A DNA stretch of 64,000 bases from Puccinellia tenuiflora (lineage: Eukaryota > Streptophyta > Magnoliopsida > Poales > Poaceae): positions 1,643,489 to 1,707,488 of the forward strand of contig QRDG01000524.1 of the NCBI GenBank assembly GCA_012064385.1. The letters run 5' to 3'. The position numbers were made by a program, and so were the translations under genes. The notes below the pieces were generated by a model that saw nothing but the letters and a program-made list of their open reading frames with translations, was not told the DNA's origin and did no database searches. Below are positions 32,988 through 44,027 of this stretch, one piece after another; positions within the stretch are counted from its first letter, which is position 1, and each line of letters begins with the position of its first letter.

Positions 32988-35034
32988 ATGGCCGTGAGTA
33001 TCTATCTACCTCAGTCACTACGTTTACATCATTGCAGCGCATGCATCTCCCGCCGCCGCCCTGTGGTTAGTTACGGTTTATTATCTAGTATGCATGCATA
33101 ATTGCATGTGCTTCGACACTGCCATGGCTGCTTGCTCGATTATGCATTTTTTTTGTTTAAATTCTGCTCATGATTGGTGCATTTTGCGTAATCCTTCCAC
33201 TTTTCGTTTAAGTATACTCGGCTGTTCGTAGGTAGCGTGTGGCGTGGAATTTACCGTGGTTAGTAGGTATGAAACGATGGATCATGGGTGGTGTCTCCTT
33301 CCCCATGTGCGAGCAGCAAGTTGGCAACACGCGTTGGGGTGGTGTGGTGATGCCATGCCATGGTTAGGCGGCAGCAGCAGACAGGAGTTGGGCTCACGGA
33401 TCTGGACGTGATCTCGAGGGCCGCCGCGCCGGCTCGGGCACATGGCGTGAACATGATCCGTGATGATCAGATCGTCAAAATGGGTCTCAGATTCCCAGTC
33501 TTGTTTACATGAATGGGCAGAAGAATTCTCGAGAAGAGAGAAAGGGGACTGGGGCTTTGCTTCGTGTGGACGCACGATTGTTTAGACGTCAAGGTCACTC
33601 TTGCCTGCTGGAGTACAATGCATCTGGTAGGCTGGTCGACGGTATGTAGCTCTCGTCGGGCAGCGGGTTTGACAATTGACGTATTTGTATCTGTAACGTG
33701 AAGGTTGACATGGGCTTTCGATGGCGCCTAGTTTAGTTGTTCTTAGCTGGGTTTGGCCTGGTCTTCTTAGGTGTCGTGTTTATCTTTCTCTTCGTGTGTA
33801 ATACAACTTCAACCTTACGTATAGAATTATTGTAAGAATCCGCATAGGTTGAGCTTTCAACCAGTGAGAAAATGTCTAGGTAAATTAAGAACAGTTCAAT
33901 TAGTAAGCTTTCAGCCAGAGAGAAAATGTAATTACTAGCAAGAATTTTCAGATTATGAAATGTTCAACGCATTAAGCTTGGTGAATGTGCGTGCGTGCAG
34001 GGGAAAGCGGCGGTTCCCAAGTTCGGCTCGTGGGACGCGGAGAACATCGGCTACACCGTCTTCTTCGAGAAGGTGCGCGAGAACAAGACCGCGCCGGTGC
34101 CGGCCACTACGGCGGCGCCCAAGGCGGGGCGCGACGACGACTACGAGTTCGACCCCTACGAGCACTACGAGAACCTGAGCAGGAACGCGGCCTCGCGGCC
34201 GCCGAGCTCGCAGGGCCACGGCCACGCGGCGGCGCCGGCGCAGTACTACGAGAACCCGAGCAGCAGGAACGCGCCGTCCCGCCCGCCGAGCTCGCACGGC
34301 TACGGGGGGTACCACCGGCGGAACGGGAGCAACGGCAGCAGCGCGGCGTCCGAGGTCAGCAGCCGCGCCAGCAGGTTCTCGCCGCCCAGGCCGTACCAGC
34401 CGCCCCGGTACGGCAACAACGGCAACGGCAACTACCACCAGACCCCGCTGCAGCAGCAGGGCGGCGGCGCGTACGCCGCCCCGGGGCCGAGGCACCACCA
34501 CCAGCAGCAGCAGCACGCCGCGCCGGCGCCGAGGGTGGCCGCCTCCCCGCCCCAGCCGGTGAACGAGCGGCGCCCGGGCCAGGGCGTGCCGCAGGCCCGC
34601 GCCGCCACCAAGGCGCCGTCGGCCGTGCCCAAGTTCGGCGTGTGGGACGAGCAGAACGCGGCGCAGGGCTTCACGGTGCAGTTCGAGAAGGTGCAGCGGC
34701 AGCGGGAGGTCGCGAAGGTCTCCGCGCCGGACGTGCCGGCGCCGCCGAAGCAGAAGCAGCAGCAGCTCGCGCCGGACCGGGCGGCGGCGCCCGAGTGGGG
34801 CCGCCCGCGGAGGAAGCCCAAGAAATCGTTCCTGTCAAAGGTACGTGAGCGAGTAAACGTGACGGTGTGGCACGCAGCTTGAATTACTTCCTGTTGGCCG
34901 TGAGCCCGTGACGGCCAGTATTTACTGTTCATTCGCTGCTTGTTTGAGTCACAGTAAAAAAGTAAATTTTGATTTACATCTTTTGTTTTATAATGCAGGT
35001 TTACGGGTGCCTGTTCCCAGTGGTCAGACAGTGA
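32988..35034 (+). CDS. RIN4: RIN4/NOI-domain protein, 3 coding exons, 293 aa
   Basis: RIN4 is a disordered plasma-membrane hub guarded by NLR receptors and targeted by bacterial effectors. Coding exons are 32988-32993 (Met-Ala only), 34001-34840 and 34999-35034. An intron right after the first two codons is typical of NOI genes. There are two NOI motifs: VPKFGSWD...GYTVFFEKVR (7-30) and VPKFGVWDEQ...GFTVQFEKVQ (211-234). Each has the VPKFGxW core that the protease AvrRpt2 cleaves in Arabidopsis RIN4, and a Thr where T166 of that protein lies. Between them is a long Ser/Asn/Gln/His-rich linker. The C-terminus KKSFLSKVYGCLFPVVRQ has one cysteine (C286) as likely acylation site, whereas Arabidopsis RIN4 has a cluster of three. 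The 1-kb first intron shows no gene. The gene looks intact. Confidence 0.92.
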
Positions 35035-35166
35035 TGGAGCACCTGGATGATAATATTAAATCCAGCCTGAATGAGTGCTACTTTTGACCGTATACGTGTT
35101 TTCCGACATAACTCTGTACTGTACTAGTATACTGTATTTCATTTGTTCATTATATAGTATTAAATT

Positions 35167-37361
35167 CGGATTTGCTAATTCTCAGTCGCCTGAGAATTAG
35201 CTAAATCTCAGTCACCTTGTAAATCATTGGATTATGTACGTCAAGATTAGTGCAGCCGTTACTTGTTTCGTTGTGCGTACAGGAATCACGACTTCATTTT
35301 CTTCGGTCGTGCCCATGGGCTCCTAGTTGCTGCTTGCTATGGCAACGTGGGCTTTGAGGCGGCCTTTTGGCTTCTTTTTTTTTACTTGTGATTTTTCTTT
35401 TTTTGTGTTTTTTCTTACTGTAGCATGTGTTCATGAAAATACCTTTTGCAACATAAAAAAATTGTGTCTGTACGTTTCCTAAGGTCAAATGTATATATTG
35501 TAGAAATTATCTTTTTTGAACAAACATCAAGCATATTGCATCGTATTTTTCTAACAAATTTTTACCCAGAAATTACACCTCACGTTTAATGTGTTACATG
35601 GAAAATGGTTTTTTAATTCTCATTTAACCCATATTTAAGTTTGAACTCGGACAACTCCTACCGTTCAATTAAGTTGTGATTTGTGGTTACATATTGTTTG
35701 CACCTCAGACTACTATAGTTACACATGGGTTGCAACTGGAATATTTTCAGTTGCGCATGAGTTAGAACTGAGATTTCTCCAAATGCATATGTGTGGAACT
35801 GTGATTTTCTCATTTGCACGTGAATTACTATTGATATATATTCAATTGTATATGAGTTGCAACTGAGATTTATTAGTTACACACTTAGATTTTCCCAGTT
35901 ATACATGGGTTATAACTTATAATAGAGATTTGTCTAGTTGCATGTCAGTTGCAACTGAGATTTTTTCGGTTGCACATCGGCTGAAACTGTGATTTGTTCA
36001 GTTGCATGTGGGTTGTAATTGAGATTTTCCTAGTTGCACGTCGGTTTTTTCGGTTGCACATCGGCTGAAACTGTGATTTGTTTCAGTTGCATGTGAGTTG
36101 CAATTGAGATTTTTCCAGTTGCACATCGGTTTTTTCGGTTGCACATCGGCTGAAACTGTGATTTGTTGAGTTGCATGTGAGTTGCAATTGAGATTTTCCC
36201 AGTTGCACGTCGATTTTTTCGGTTGCACATCGGCTGAAAGTGTGATTAATTTGTTCAGTTGCAGTGAGTTGCAATTGAGATTTTTCCAGTTGCACGTCGA
36301 TTGTAACTGAGATTTTTATAGTTGCATAGAGTTGCAACTGAGATTTTTCTAGTTACACATCAGTCGCAACCGAGATTTGTCTAATTGCACGTGAGTTGTA
36401 ACTGAGATTATCCATTTGCACATCGGTTGCAATTAGAGACGTGTCTACTTGAATATTAGCTGAAGCTGAGATTTTTTCAATTGCACATCGGTTGTAACTG
36501 AGATTTTCCCAGTTGCATATGAGTTGCAACTGAGATTTTTCAGTTGCACGTCGATTGTAACTGAAATTTATCTATTTGCACATGAGTTGTAACTGAGATT
36601 TGTTAGTTGCATGTCGGTTGTAACCGAGATTTGTCCAGTTACACGTGAGTTGTAATTGAGATTTAATCAATTCCCTCTCGGTGCAACTGAGATTTTTCTA
36701 GCTACACATGAGTTGCAACTGAGATTTGTCAACTTAGACGAGTGAGTTGCAATTGAAAGAAATTCAGTTGCACATCAGTTTCTTATTAGATTTTTTCAGT
36801 TGCACATCGGTTGCAACTGAGATTTGTCAACTTAGACGAGTGAGTTGCAATTGAAAGAAATTCAGTTGCACATCAGTTTCTTATTAGATTTTTTTTTCAG
36901 CTGTACATGTGTTACAACTTATATTTTCTATAATTGCATATGAGATTTTGTAGCTGAGAATTTTCCGATTTGCATCTATGCACTGAGACTAGGTTACAGG
37001 CGTAGATGCAAAAATGACCATTGTCCGTAGGCATTATTTCTCTTTTTTTTCTTTTGAGATATCTGCAATAATTGTTTGGACTTAACACTATTTCTCCCGG
37101 AAAAGAAACACGTCCAGCTATTGATTGTCATTATCTTTGTGGCTGGTTTTTTTTTGTGGGCCCGGATGTATTATTAGAAGCCCAAGATAATCAAGCGGAC
37201 AGGCCTCAGGCCAGCACCACATATACGTGAAAAATGCATGCAAAAGTTAGTCGGAACAAGAAAAAGGAAAAAAAACACAACGTACGCTTGATAGATCAGC
37301 CGCTGATGTCAGCCGACTGAGATCAAACCAAATCTCAGTCGACTGAGATCAAGACACGCCC
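35167..37361. mobile_element. Non-autonomous MULE carrying a minisatellite, 9-bp TSD
   Basis: Perfect 9-bp target duplications tattaaatt lie at 35158-35166 and 37362-37370. Just inside, the left end has ctcagtcgcctgagaa and atctcagtcacc; the right end has the inverted counterparts gccgactgagat and tctcagtcgactgaga. A 9-bp TSD with inverted ends indicates the Mutator superfamily. The body is mostly a degenerate minisatellite with no transposase. Confidence 0.75.
35705..36965. repeat. Degenerate minisatellite, unit about 28-35 bp
   Basis: Roughly forty imperfect units of gagttgcaactgagattttt plus cagttgcacat repeat through 1.26 kb. Some blocks are duplicated at higher order: two copies of ttgtcaacttagacgagtga lie at about 36727 and 36822. 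Minus-strand ORFs with repeated CNWENLNCNSHAT-like peptides are by-products of the repeat. Confidence 0.9.
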
Positions 37362-37482
37362 TATTAAATTTATCAATAAATCACGGCAACATGACGGACT
37401 TGGCGTATAAGATTAAGTAAGCCAATCTTGTTAATCGCAGGTGTCAGTGTATGCATTTGATATATGTGGGCCGAGGGTCTAG

Positions 37483-37541
37483 AGACATGGTGTTGCCGCC
37501 TTTTGTTCAAAAAAAAAAAAAAAAGACATGGTGTTGCCGCC
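37483..37541 (+). mobile_element. 23-bp A-tailed insertion with 18-bp target duplication
   Basis: agacatggtgttgccgcc occurs at 37483-37500 and 37524-37541, bracketing ttttgttc followed by 15 A (37501-37523). This fits target-primed retroposition that left only the 3' tail. The right copy of the duplication later served as target of the next MULE. Confidence 0.7.
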
Positions 37542-38182
37542 GTGAAATTTAACGAAAATAACCTTTTTTGTGACAATTTTTACAAAATGACCCCCAATTT
37601 GAAAAATTTCACGAAATAACCTGTTTGTCTAACGCCCGCCCCTAAGGCGTTAAACCCTACTGCGTAACGCCACGGAGCATGGCGTTAGACCCCTCGCCAT
37701 GTTGACCCACGTTGACCCGTGGTGGGTAGCATAACGCCTTGGAGTGAGGCGTTATAGTACCGGAGTATAACGCCCCCGTCCGTGGCGTTATGCTGCTTTA
37801 TGTGTAACGCCCCCGTCCGTGGCGTTATTCGGTGTGGTGGTAAAGGGGGCTGCAGCCCCCGCATCCCCACTTACCTCCTCATTTCACTAGCTCGAAAATT
37901 TCTTTCCCTTTGCTCCCAAATCCCCTCTCCGCCCCACTCAAATCCCCTTCAAATCGGAAGCTTTTCTCCGTGGATTTCGTCTCCTCGGCATTGTCCAAGG
38001 TAATCTCCTCCATTCCCCTTATTCTTGTCCAACTAAAATCTTGAGATTTGGTTTTGTTCTTCTATTTGAGAACCCTAGATGTAATTGCTATATGTTAAGA
38101 TTTGTTTGATATGTTGACTATATGTGGTTGTTTGGATGAATTTGAGCTAGCCCTAACCTTAACTGTAGCCGTAGGTACAAGT

Positions 38183-38204
38183 CCTAACCCTAACCCTAAC
38201 CCTA
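38183..38204. repeat. Short (CCCTAA)n tract
   Basis: cctaaccctaaccctaaccc lies in the leader intron of the mudrA fragment. It is the 6-bp form, not the 7-bp plant telomere unit CCCTAAA. Confidence 0.9.
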
Positions 38205-38284
38205 TTTTGTTGGTAGATAGGGATTTGAGAAATAATTAGCTTTTTGGGGTCTTTATTAAGTATTTGTTGTCATATTGTTCATAG

Positions 38285-39798
38285 ATGTTGTCGAGAATCG
38301 TGAATGTTCATCATGTGGACTTTGTGGGCTTTTCGAAAGGAGACATTGATTATAGAGACCCGGAAGAGATAGTTATGGTGTTCGATTGTAGTCCTACCTT
38401 TGTCGATGTTGTGGGGAAGGTCAGAAGTGAGTTGAATTGGATGGACACAAATGATGTGGTTGTTTTGCAAGGAAGATACAATGTTGGGTACGATCATTAC
38501 ATTCAGTGGAAGATCATGCCTATTGACTCCGAGAATCGTTGGGAAGCTTACAAGGCGGTTGTCTTGGACTCACAAGACAAATCGTTAGAGCTATTTGCCA
38601 CAAGGAAGGTTGATCCTCGGCGGCACATTGATTTGAATGTCGTTGCCTCTGCTAGTGAAAGACCTAGCCCGGGTGAACGTGTTGAACCACGTGTTGAGGC
38701 GGAGCCGGAAGTTTATGACACAACTATTAGCCAACCTCCTTTGACGCAACCTTTGAGCCCGGTTTTGAATAACCAATATGATCGTCATGACAACGATGAC
38801 AATCATGACGAGAGAGTAGGCTTGGATGCCGAGGGTGATCCAGGGGAACATGGCTTCCGTAACCATGACATCGGAGATGTGGAAGCAAATTGCTTAGAAG
38901 AAGATATGGATGTGACATGACGTACTCGCGAGCATATACATTGGACTCGGAGTATGAAGGCCCGGAAGAAGAAATTGATGAGGATGGGTTGACGGCGGTG
39001 GAAGCGAAAGCCTTCAAGAAAGCATTTGGCCGGGATGAGCGGACACCATTGTTTTGTGACCTAAGACTCGCACGGAAGGCAATAGTTGATGGCGGTACAA
39101 GTAAAGATCTTGGACCAAGGTCATATTCGAAGAAAGAAACGAAGCTTAATAGGCACGGAGTCTGTAAAGGAACCATATTTGGAAGTTTGGATGAACTGAA
39201 AAATTGGATAAAGGACTTCTCGGTGAGGAATCATCGACCATTCCGTGTGAAGTACTCAGACGAGAAGGTGCGCTACCAAGTTGTATGTGATCAAGCTTCG
39301 GACAACTGCCCATGGGTTGTCCGTGCACGGCCTATGAAGGGTGGATCTTCGTGGATCCTCATAGATAGCTGCTTGATTCACCGTTGTGACCCGAAGAATA
39401 TCGATGAGGCTAATGCTAAGAATGATCACCGTCAGTTGACCTCTGAGTTCATTGGCCAGAAAATCACCGGTATCGTAAAGATCGCACCGACATGTGCTAT
39501 AAAGGAAATTATGAAATTTGTGTTTGAGCTTTACGGCTACACGGTGCAGTACGGGAAGGCATGGAAGGCTAAGCAAGCCACCTTTAGGATATTGTATGGT
39601 GATTGGGAAGAGTCATACAACCGGCTGGGCATGGTGTTACAAGCGATGGCGGCAACAAACCCGAATATGTACCATGTGGTGGAGCCTTTAAATTCTCTAC
39701 ATCCTACAACAAAAATATATCTTAAATTCTCTATATCAATACCGAATAAACCACTAATTTATCTATATCATAACCACTCTATATCAATAAAACACTAA
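38285..39798 (+). pseudogene. Truncated, frameshifted mudrA-type transposase
   Basis: A leader intron (donor 38000, acceptor 38284) precedes the ATG at 38285. Frame 1 runs MLSRIVNVHHVDFVGFSKGD... to DMDVT (stop 38918-38920). A second frame resumes at once with MTYSRAYTLDSEYEGPEEE, so a single-base deletion near 38915 probably split one ORF. The second part contains the MuDR N-terminal DNA-binding region (LKNWIKDFSVRNHRPFRVKY, VVCDQASDNCPWVVRARP, then HRC) and the KAWKAKQATFRILYGDWEESY segment up to YHVVEPLN. The MULE catalytic domain with its DDE residues and the zinc knuckle that should follow are absent; AT-rich filler replaces them. It cannot encode active transposase. Confidence 0.82.
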
Positions 39799-40705
39799 GT
39801 TTTCTATATCGTACCCAACAAACCACTAAACCATCTCTACACAATAAGTTTGACAATAATTCCTTTATCACTCTAACTACTATGAGAAAATAAAAATAAA
39901 TGACAATTCAATAAAACAAGAACACTAACCCAAAATTACACTACAAGATGAACTACTAACCTACACATACCGTATCCCTTAGCCCAACCTAATAAATTTG
40001 CCAAATAAGAGGATGAACTAGGTTTGCTAAATTCGAAGAAAATCCTCAGATTTGAACCAATAAAACAAGGGGATTCGGGGGAGAATACCTTCACCACTTG
40101 GAGGAATGCCAAATCCAACCAATTTTGCCTCAGAACTGACGGATTTGGAGGGAGGGATTTGAGAAGGGAGAGAGAGGCGACGGGGGCGGCGGCTCAGCGC
40201 GGGCGCGGGTGGGAGAGGAATGGGGGAGATGGGGGTGCGGGCGGGTACGCGCGGCTGCTTATTCAGCCGCATAACGCCCCAGTTCAAGGCGTTATACGGC
40301 TCACAGTAACGCCACCATCTAAGGCGTTATGGCGTTGTCCGCTCTAACTCCGTGCGAAATCCGTTGCCTAACCGAGCCCGGTCAGGACGTGAGGCCGGAA
40401 CTCCGGTCTGACTGACGCCACGGACGGAGGCGTTAGGGTTCCAGCCGCATAACGCCACAGACAGAGGCGTTAGGGTTACATCATAACGCCTCACTCCAAG
40501 GCGTTATGCTACCCACCACGGGTCAACGTGGGTCAACATGGCGAGGGGTCTAACGCCATGCTCCGTGGCGTTACGCAGTAGGGTTTAACGCCTTAGGGGC
40601 GGGCGTTAGACAAACAGGTTATTTCGTGAAATTTTTCAAATTGGGGGTCATTTTGTAAAAATTGTCACAAAAAAGGTTATTTTCGTTAAATTTCACGTTG
40701 CCGCC

Positions 40706-42092
40706 TTGCGTTGCGATTTCTTTTCCTCCATACGCCCCGGTTCCACATAAGATAACAAAGCTACAATGTATCTTTTTTTTTTTTTTGATAAAACCGGCCG
40801 GACCGGAGAAGATCATACTATTTCACCAAGTCAAAATCACAACACAAACCCCAATCCCCCAAACCTTCCCACATGAGCGTCCATACCGTCCCACTTTATC
40901 GATGTTGGGACTCGCGTAGATCCGCTCTTCCAACGCAGTCTCACTTGTCCACACCTGCAGCTCATACATCTCTCATGCTCATGAAAAATGATGTCACTCA
41001 ACAAAAAGAGCTAGCCTTATAAGGTTAAACGCAATAGTAAATTTTTTGTGGCTTTCCTATCCTACAAACCAAATAATTTTCTACTCTTTCTGCTTTGAAT
41101 GATCTGTAAAATGTAGGAATAGGAAACACGTAGAAAATAGATGTCATGGCTAGAAATTGAAAATGTTGGAGCTTATAATACATGTTGTTTGATTGCGCCG
41201 TGCAAAAATCATTTTTTTCTTGACGGACTAGACACATGTCGTACTTATCAGTGAAATAAACTTACATGAGGTTGAACCGACTAAACATTTACTTTTGGGA
41301 TCACAAGCAAAATAAATTATAGGCAACATATATTGTTTTCAATCCTAGTTTCGCAAAAAATATTTTTGAATTGTCCAAAATTTCTATGAAACATCATAAC
41401 TAAATAGATTGTAATAACAAATGTCTATTTTTTAGGCCTATGATGATTCTCAGCACTCACCCACAGTTTAATGTAGACGTGGTGCAGTATTGGTAATAGT
41501 TTGGTACACTACGAGCACAACCAATTTTGTGTCATTTACCATGCGAAGTACTCCCTCCTTTCCAAAAAATATATGATATAATAAAAACGTGGTTGACTTT
41601 TCAGTCTTTGATACACAATCGTAACTACACATTTCATTCTAATATGTCAAATAAGAAATACATTTTCAAGGTTAAAAATAATAGAAAATTCAAGACAAAT
41701 ACAACAATATTATTCTTATACTTTGACCCACATTAGTGGTCCAAGTTTCTTGAAGAATAACATGTCTCATATTTTGGAAGGGTAACAATGGATTAAAATT
41801 TGAAAGGATGCGTGGATGTACAAAGATGCAAAATCGCTAGGGAATTTTTAAAGCACTCTTATGTGGTAGTCAACCGGCATATCCAGATCTGCAGAAAAAT
41901 GTCCATTTTTACGACCATGATCCAAACTTTGGTAAGAAAGAGATTATTGAATTTTGTTACTTGCTCTGATCTGATTAATTGTCGCTGAATCGGATAAATC
42001 TACACATGTTTGGTGCTTTTTTCTTAAATGAATCATATGTTGGTGCTAGATACATATATTTTGATGCTAGATACATTCGATTCAGCGACAAC
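40706..42092. other. AT-rich spacer
   Basis: No gene. A run of about 15 T is near 40771-40785. A Stowaway-like remnant is listed separately. Confidence 0.5.
41550..41783. mobile_element. Degenerate Stowaway-like MITE
   Basis: The left end ctccctcctttccaaaaaat and the right end atattttggaagggta are imperfect inverted repeats with TA at both borders. Confidence 0.5.
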
Positions 42093-42275
42093 TAGTATGC
42101 ATCGGATCCCTCAAACTAAAGAGGTGTATACAGTTTTGGTACCACAACTTGCACCTGATGTGCAGTTTAGTCCCACATGTTGCAAAACGTGCACCGGCAG
42201 TACCACATCTTGCAATGCGGATTGGTTTAGGTGCTCCTTCGATCTGCTGCTGACAAGTGTGATTGTACTTTTAAA

Positions 42276-43068
42276 CAAGGTTGAAAAAAGCGCTAAGCGT
42301 AGGCGAGACGGTTGGCATTCGCATAGCGGCTAGGCGATGATTAAGCGTACTAGACGCAGCCTAGGCGGGCATATAGTTTGTACCATCATACATGTATTTG
42401 GGTTATTATATATCTATACACAATAATTTAGACCATATAAATGAGTATGCTACCAAGAGTGCGGACGAACAGTGCCCGGGCACACCTACACCCTTTTTTT
42501 TCGCAAAAATCAAAAAAATAGTAAAACATGAAAAAAAATCTGAAAAAAATGGGGTGCATATGTATACAAGTTCTTCACATCCGTGTAAATTCTCATAATC
42601 AAATGATATTTCATATGGTCTGTGCAAAAAAGACAACCCGAGTTGTCAGAAAAAAATTTGAATACACATGTTTTCAATGTCTTATTTTGTCTTTTTTGCA
42701 CAGAGCGCATAGAATGTCATTTTATTCTAAAAATTTGCACGGATGTGAAGAACTTGTATACATATGCACCCCATTTTTTTCAGAATTTTTCAAAAAGTTT
42801 TACTATTTTTTGAATTTTGCGAAATCCGAGGGTGCAGGTGAGCTCGGGCTCACCTGCGAGTTTTCCATGCTACCAATAACTTCTATTGTATTTTGGCTCA
42901 TCGGTTCTTCAGTGCAATATGGCATGATTTATTGATACACAAGACAATTTATTGGTTGCACTGCCTAGAGTACTAGAGTACCGCTTATGGCCTAGGCGAG
43001 GCGTTTGCCCATCGCCTAGTGCCTAAGCGAGATTAAGCGTCGCCTAGGCACTGTCTAATCCAACACTG
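42276..43068. mobile_element. Non-autonomous hAT element, 8-bp TSD CTTTTAAA
   Basis: Perfect 8-bp duplications cttttaaa lie at 42268-42275 and 43069-43076. Ends caaggttg and caacactg are imperfect inverted repeats followed by taggcg/cgccta-rich sequence, seen in many plant hAT elements. It lies near the left end of the MULE. Without the MITE inside it, about 380 bp remain. Confidence 0.87.
42457..42866. mobile_element. Fold-back MITE with 10-bp TSD, nested in the hAT element
   Basis: atgctaccaa flanks it at 42447-42456 and 42867-42876. The arms are long inverted repeats: cacacctacaccc, ttttttcgcaaaaatc and ggggtgcatatgtatacaag on the left, with complements on the right, so the whole 410 bp can fold into one hairpin. 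TSD length suggests the Mutator superfamily. Confidence 0.82.
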
Positions 43069-43139
43069 CTTTTAAACAAAACGCCCCCAATATATTACTA
43101 ATTACAGATAGGTCCCGTGAGAGGTCAGAGGAGAATCCC

Positions 43140-43600
43140 CAATTTCCGTCTGCGCGGCGACGGGGAGACCGTCTAGGCGTGTGCAGCCGGAGGCAAAAGA
43201 CGGCGATCGTGGAGGTCGTGGAGGCGTCGGCGCGACGGTGACCATGTGGATAGTTCCTATTGGATCCGTCGGGGCGGCTCCAATCCCAGATCGCAGGTGA
43301 CGTGGGGGCGGCGGCGAAGCAACATGGTGGACGGCGCTCCCAGCGGCGACGGTGACCGTCGAGGGCGTGCAGCCGCAGGCGGAGACGCTCACCGTCGAGG
43401 TCGTGGAGTCGTCGGGGCGACGGTGACCATGGGGCGAGGTCGGGGCAGCTCCAATCCCAGGTCGGAGTGGCCTGGGCGGCGGCGGAAGCAGCATGGCGTG
43501 CGGCGCTCCCGGCGGCGACGGTGACGGTAGAGGGCGTGCAGCCAATAGGCGAAGACGGTCACCATCGAGGTCGTCGAGGCGCCAGTGCGACGGTGACCAG
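43140..43600. repeat. GC-rich tandem repeat, three units of about 170-185 bp
   Basis: gaggtcgtgga...gcgacggtgacc recurs at about 43212, 43396 and 43566, each after a ggcgtgcagcc block. It lies inside the MULE. Both strands have long ORFs, but these follow the repeat and are not supported as genes. Confidence 0.85.
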
Positions 43601-44027
43601 TACAAGATCATTTTCTGCTCGAAAGATTGATTCCGCTCTGCTGTTGCTGCTCTATTCTGAACATTGTGCTTCCCGGCAGCTGCTGTTCATGCCAAATGCC
43701 ACTGCTGTGTGAAGAATGTGCTGGTGGTTGTGATTCCGTGCTAGGCAATAGGCAAGCAAGTATTTGTATTAATCAAGTTGTTGAGTGAGAAATGCTTACA
43801 GAAGTAGGATCATTTACTGAATTTGTTGTTAGGAAGAACTTACAACCAGGATTGCTTGTCCTAAGCTCTTGTGACCATAATCCATCAGCAACCGGAACTG
43901 TGCTTCCTCATCACCATGTATTTTTAGCAACGGCTTTCCTTGCTCTGCTTAGCTTCAACCTGAAATTGTGTAGGAAAAATATAGGAAATTATTTGCTATG
44001 TGAAGTAGACAAAATATAGGGAAAAAG

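Larger units (their letters stand above)
37542..40696 (+). mobile_element. MULE with 214-bp TIRs, 9-bp TSD, deletion derivative
   Basis: The 9-bp duplications gttgccgcc lie at 37533-37541 and 40697-40705. Terminal inverted repeats 37542-37755 and 40483-40696 match base for base by eye over 214 bp, starting gtgaaatttaacgaaaataa. The inner parts of both TIRs are crowded with aacgcc/ggcgtt palindromes. The interior holds the N-terminal part of a mudrA-type gene but no catalytic domain. TIR identity suggests a recent insertion or sequence homogenisation. Confidence 0.93.

Noticed and set aside
35998..36337. Minus-strand ORFs with repeated Cys/Asn/His peptides
   Set aside because: They follow directly from the DNA minisatellite, and all frames show similar repeats.
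35705..36965. CRISPR-like array
   Set aside because: Units are degenerate and directly adjacent, with no constant repeat and unique spacer alternation, and this is plant nuclear DNA.
43102..43611. 169-codon minus-strand Pro/Ser-rich ORF
   Set aside because: It is an artefact of a GC-rich tandem repeat inside a MULE.
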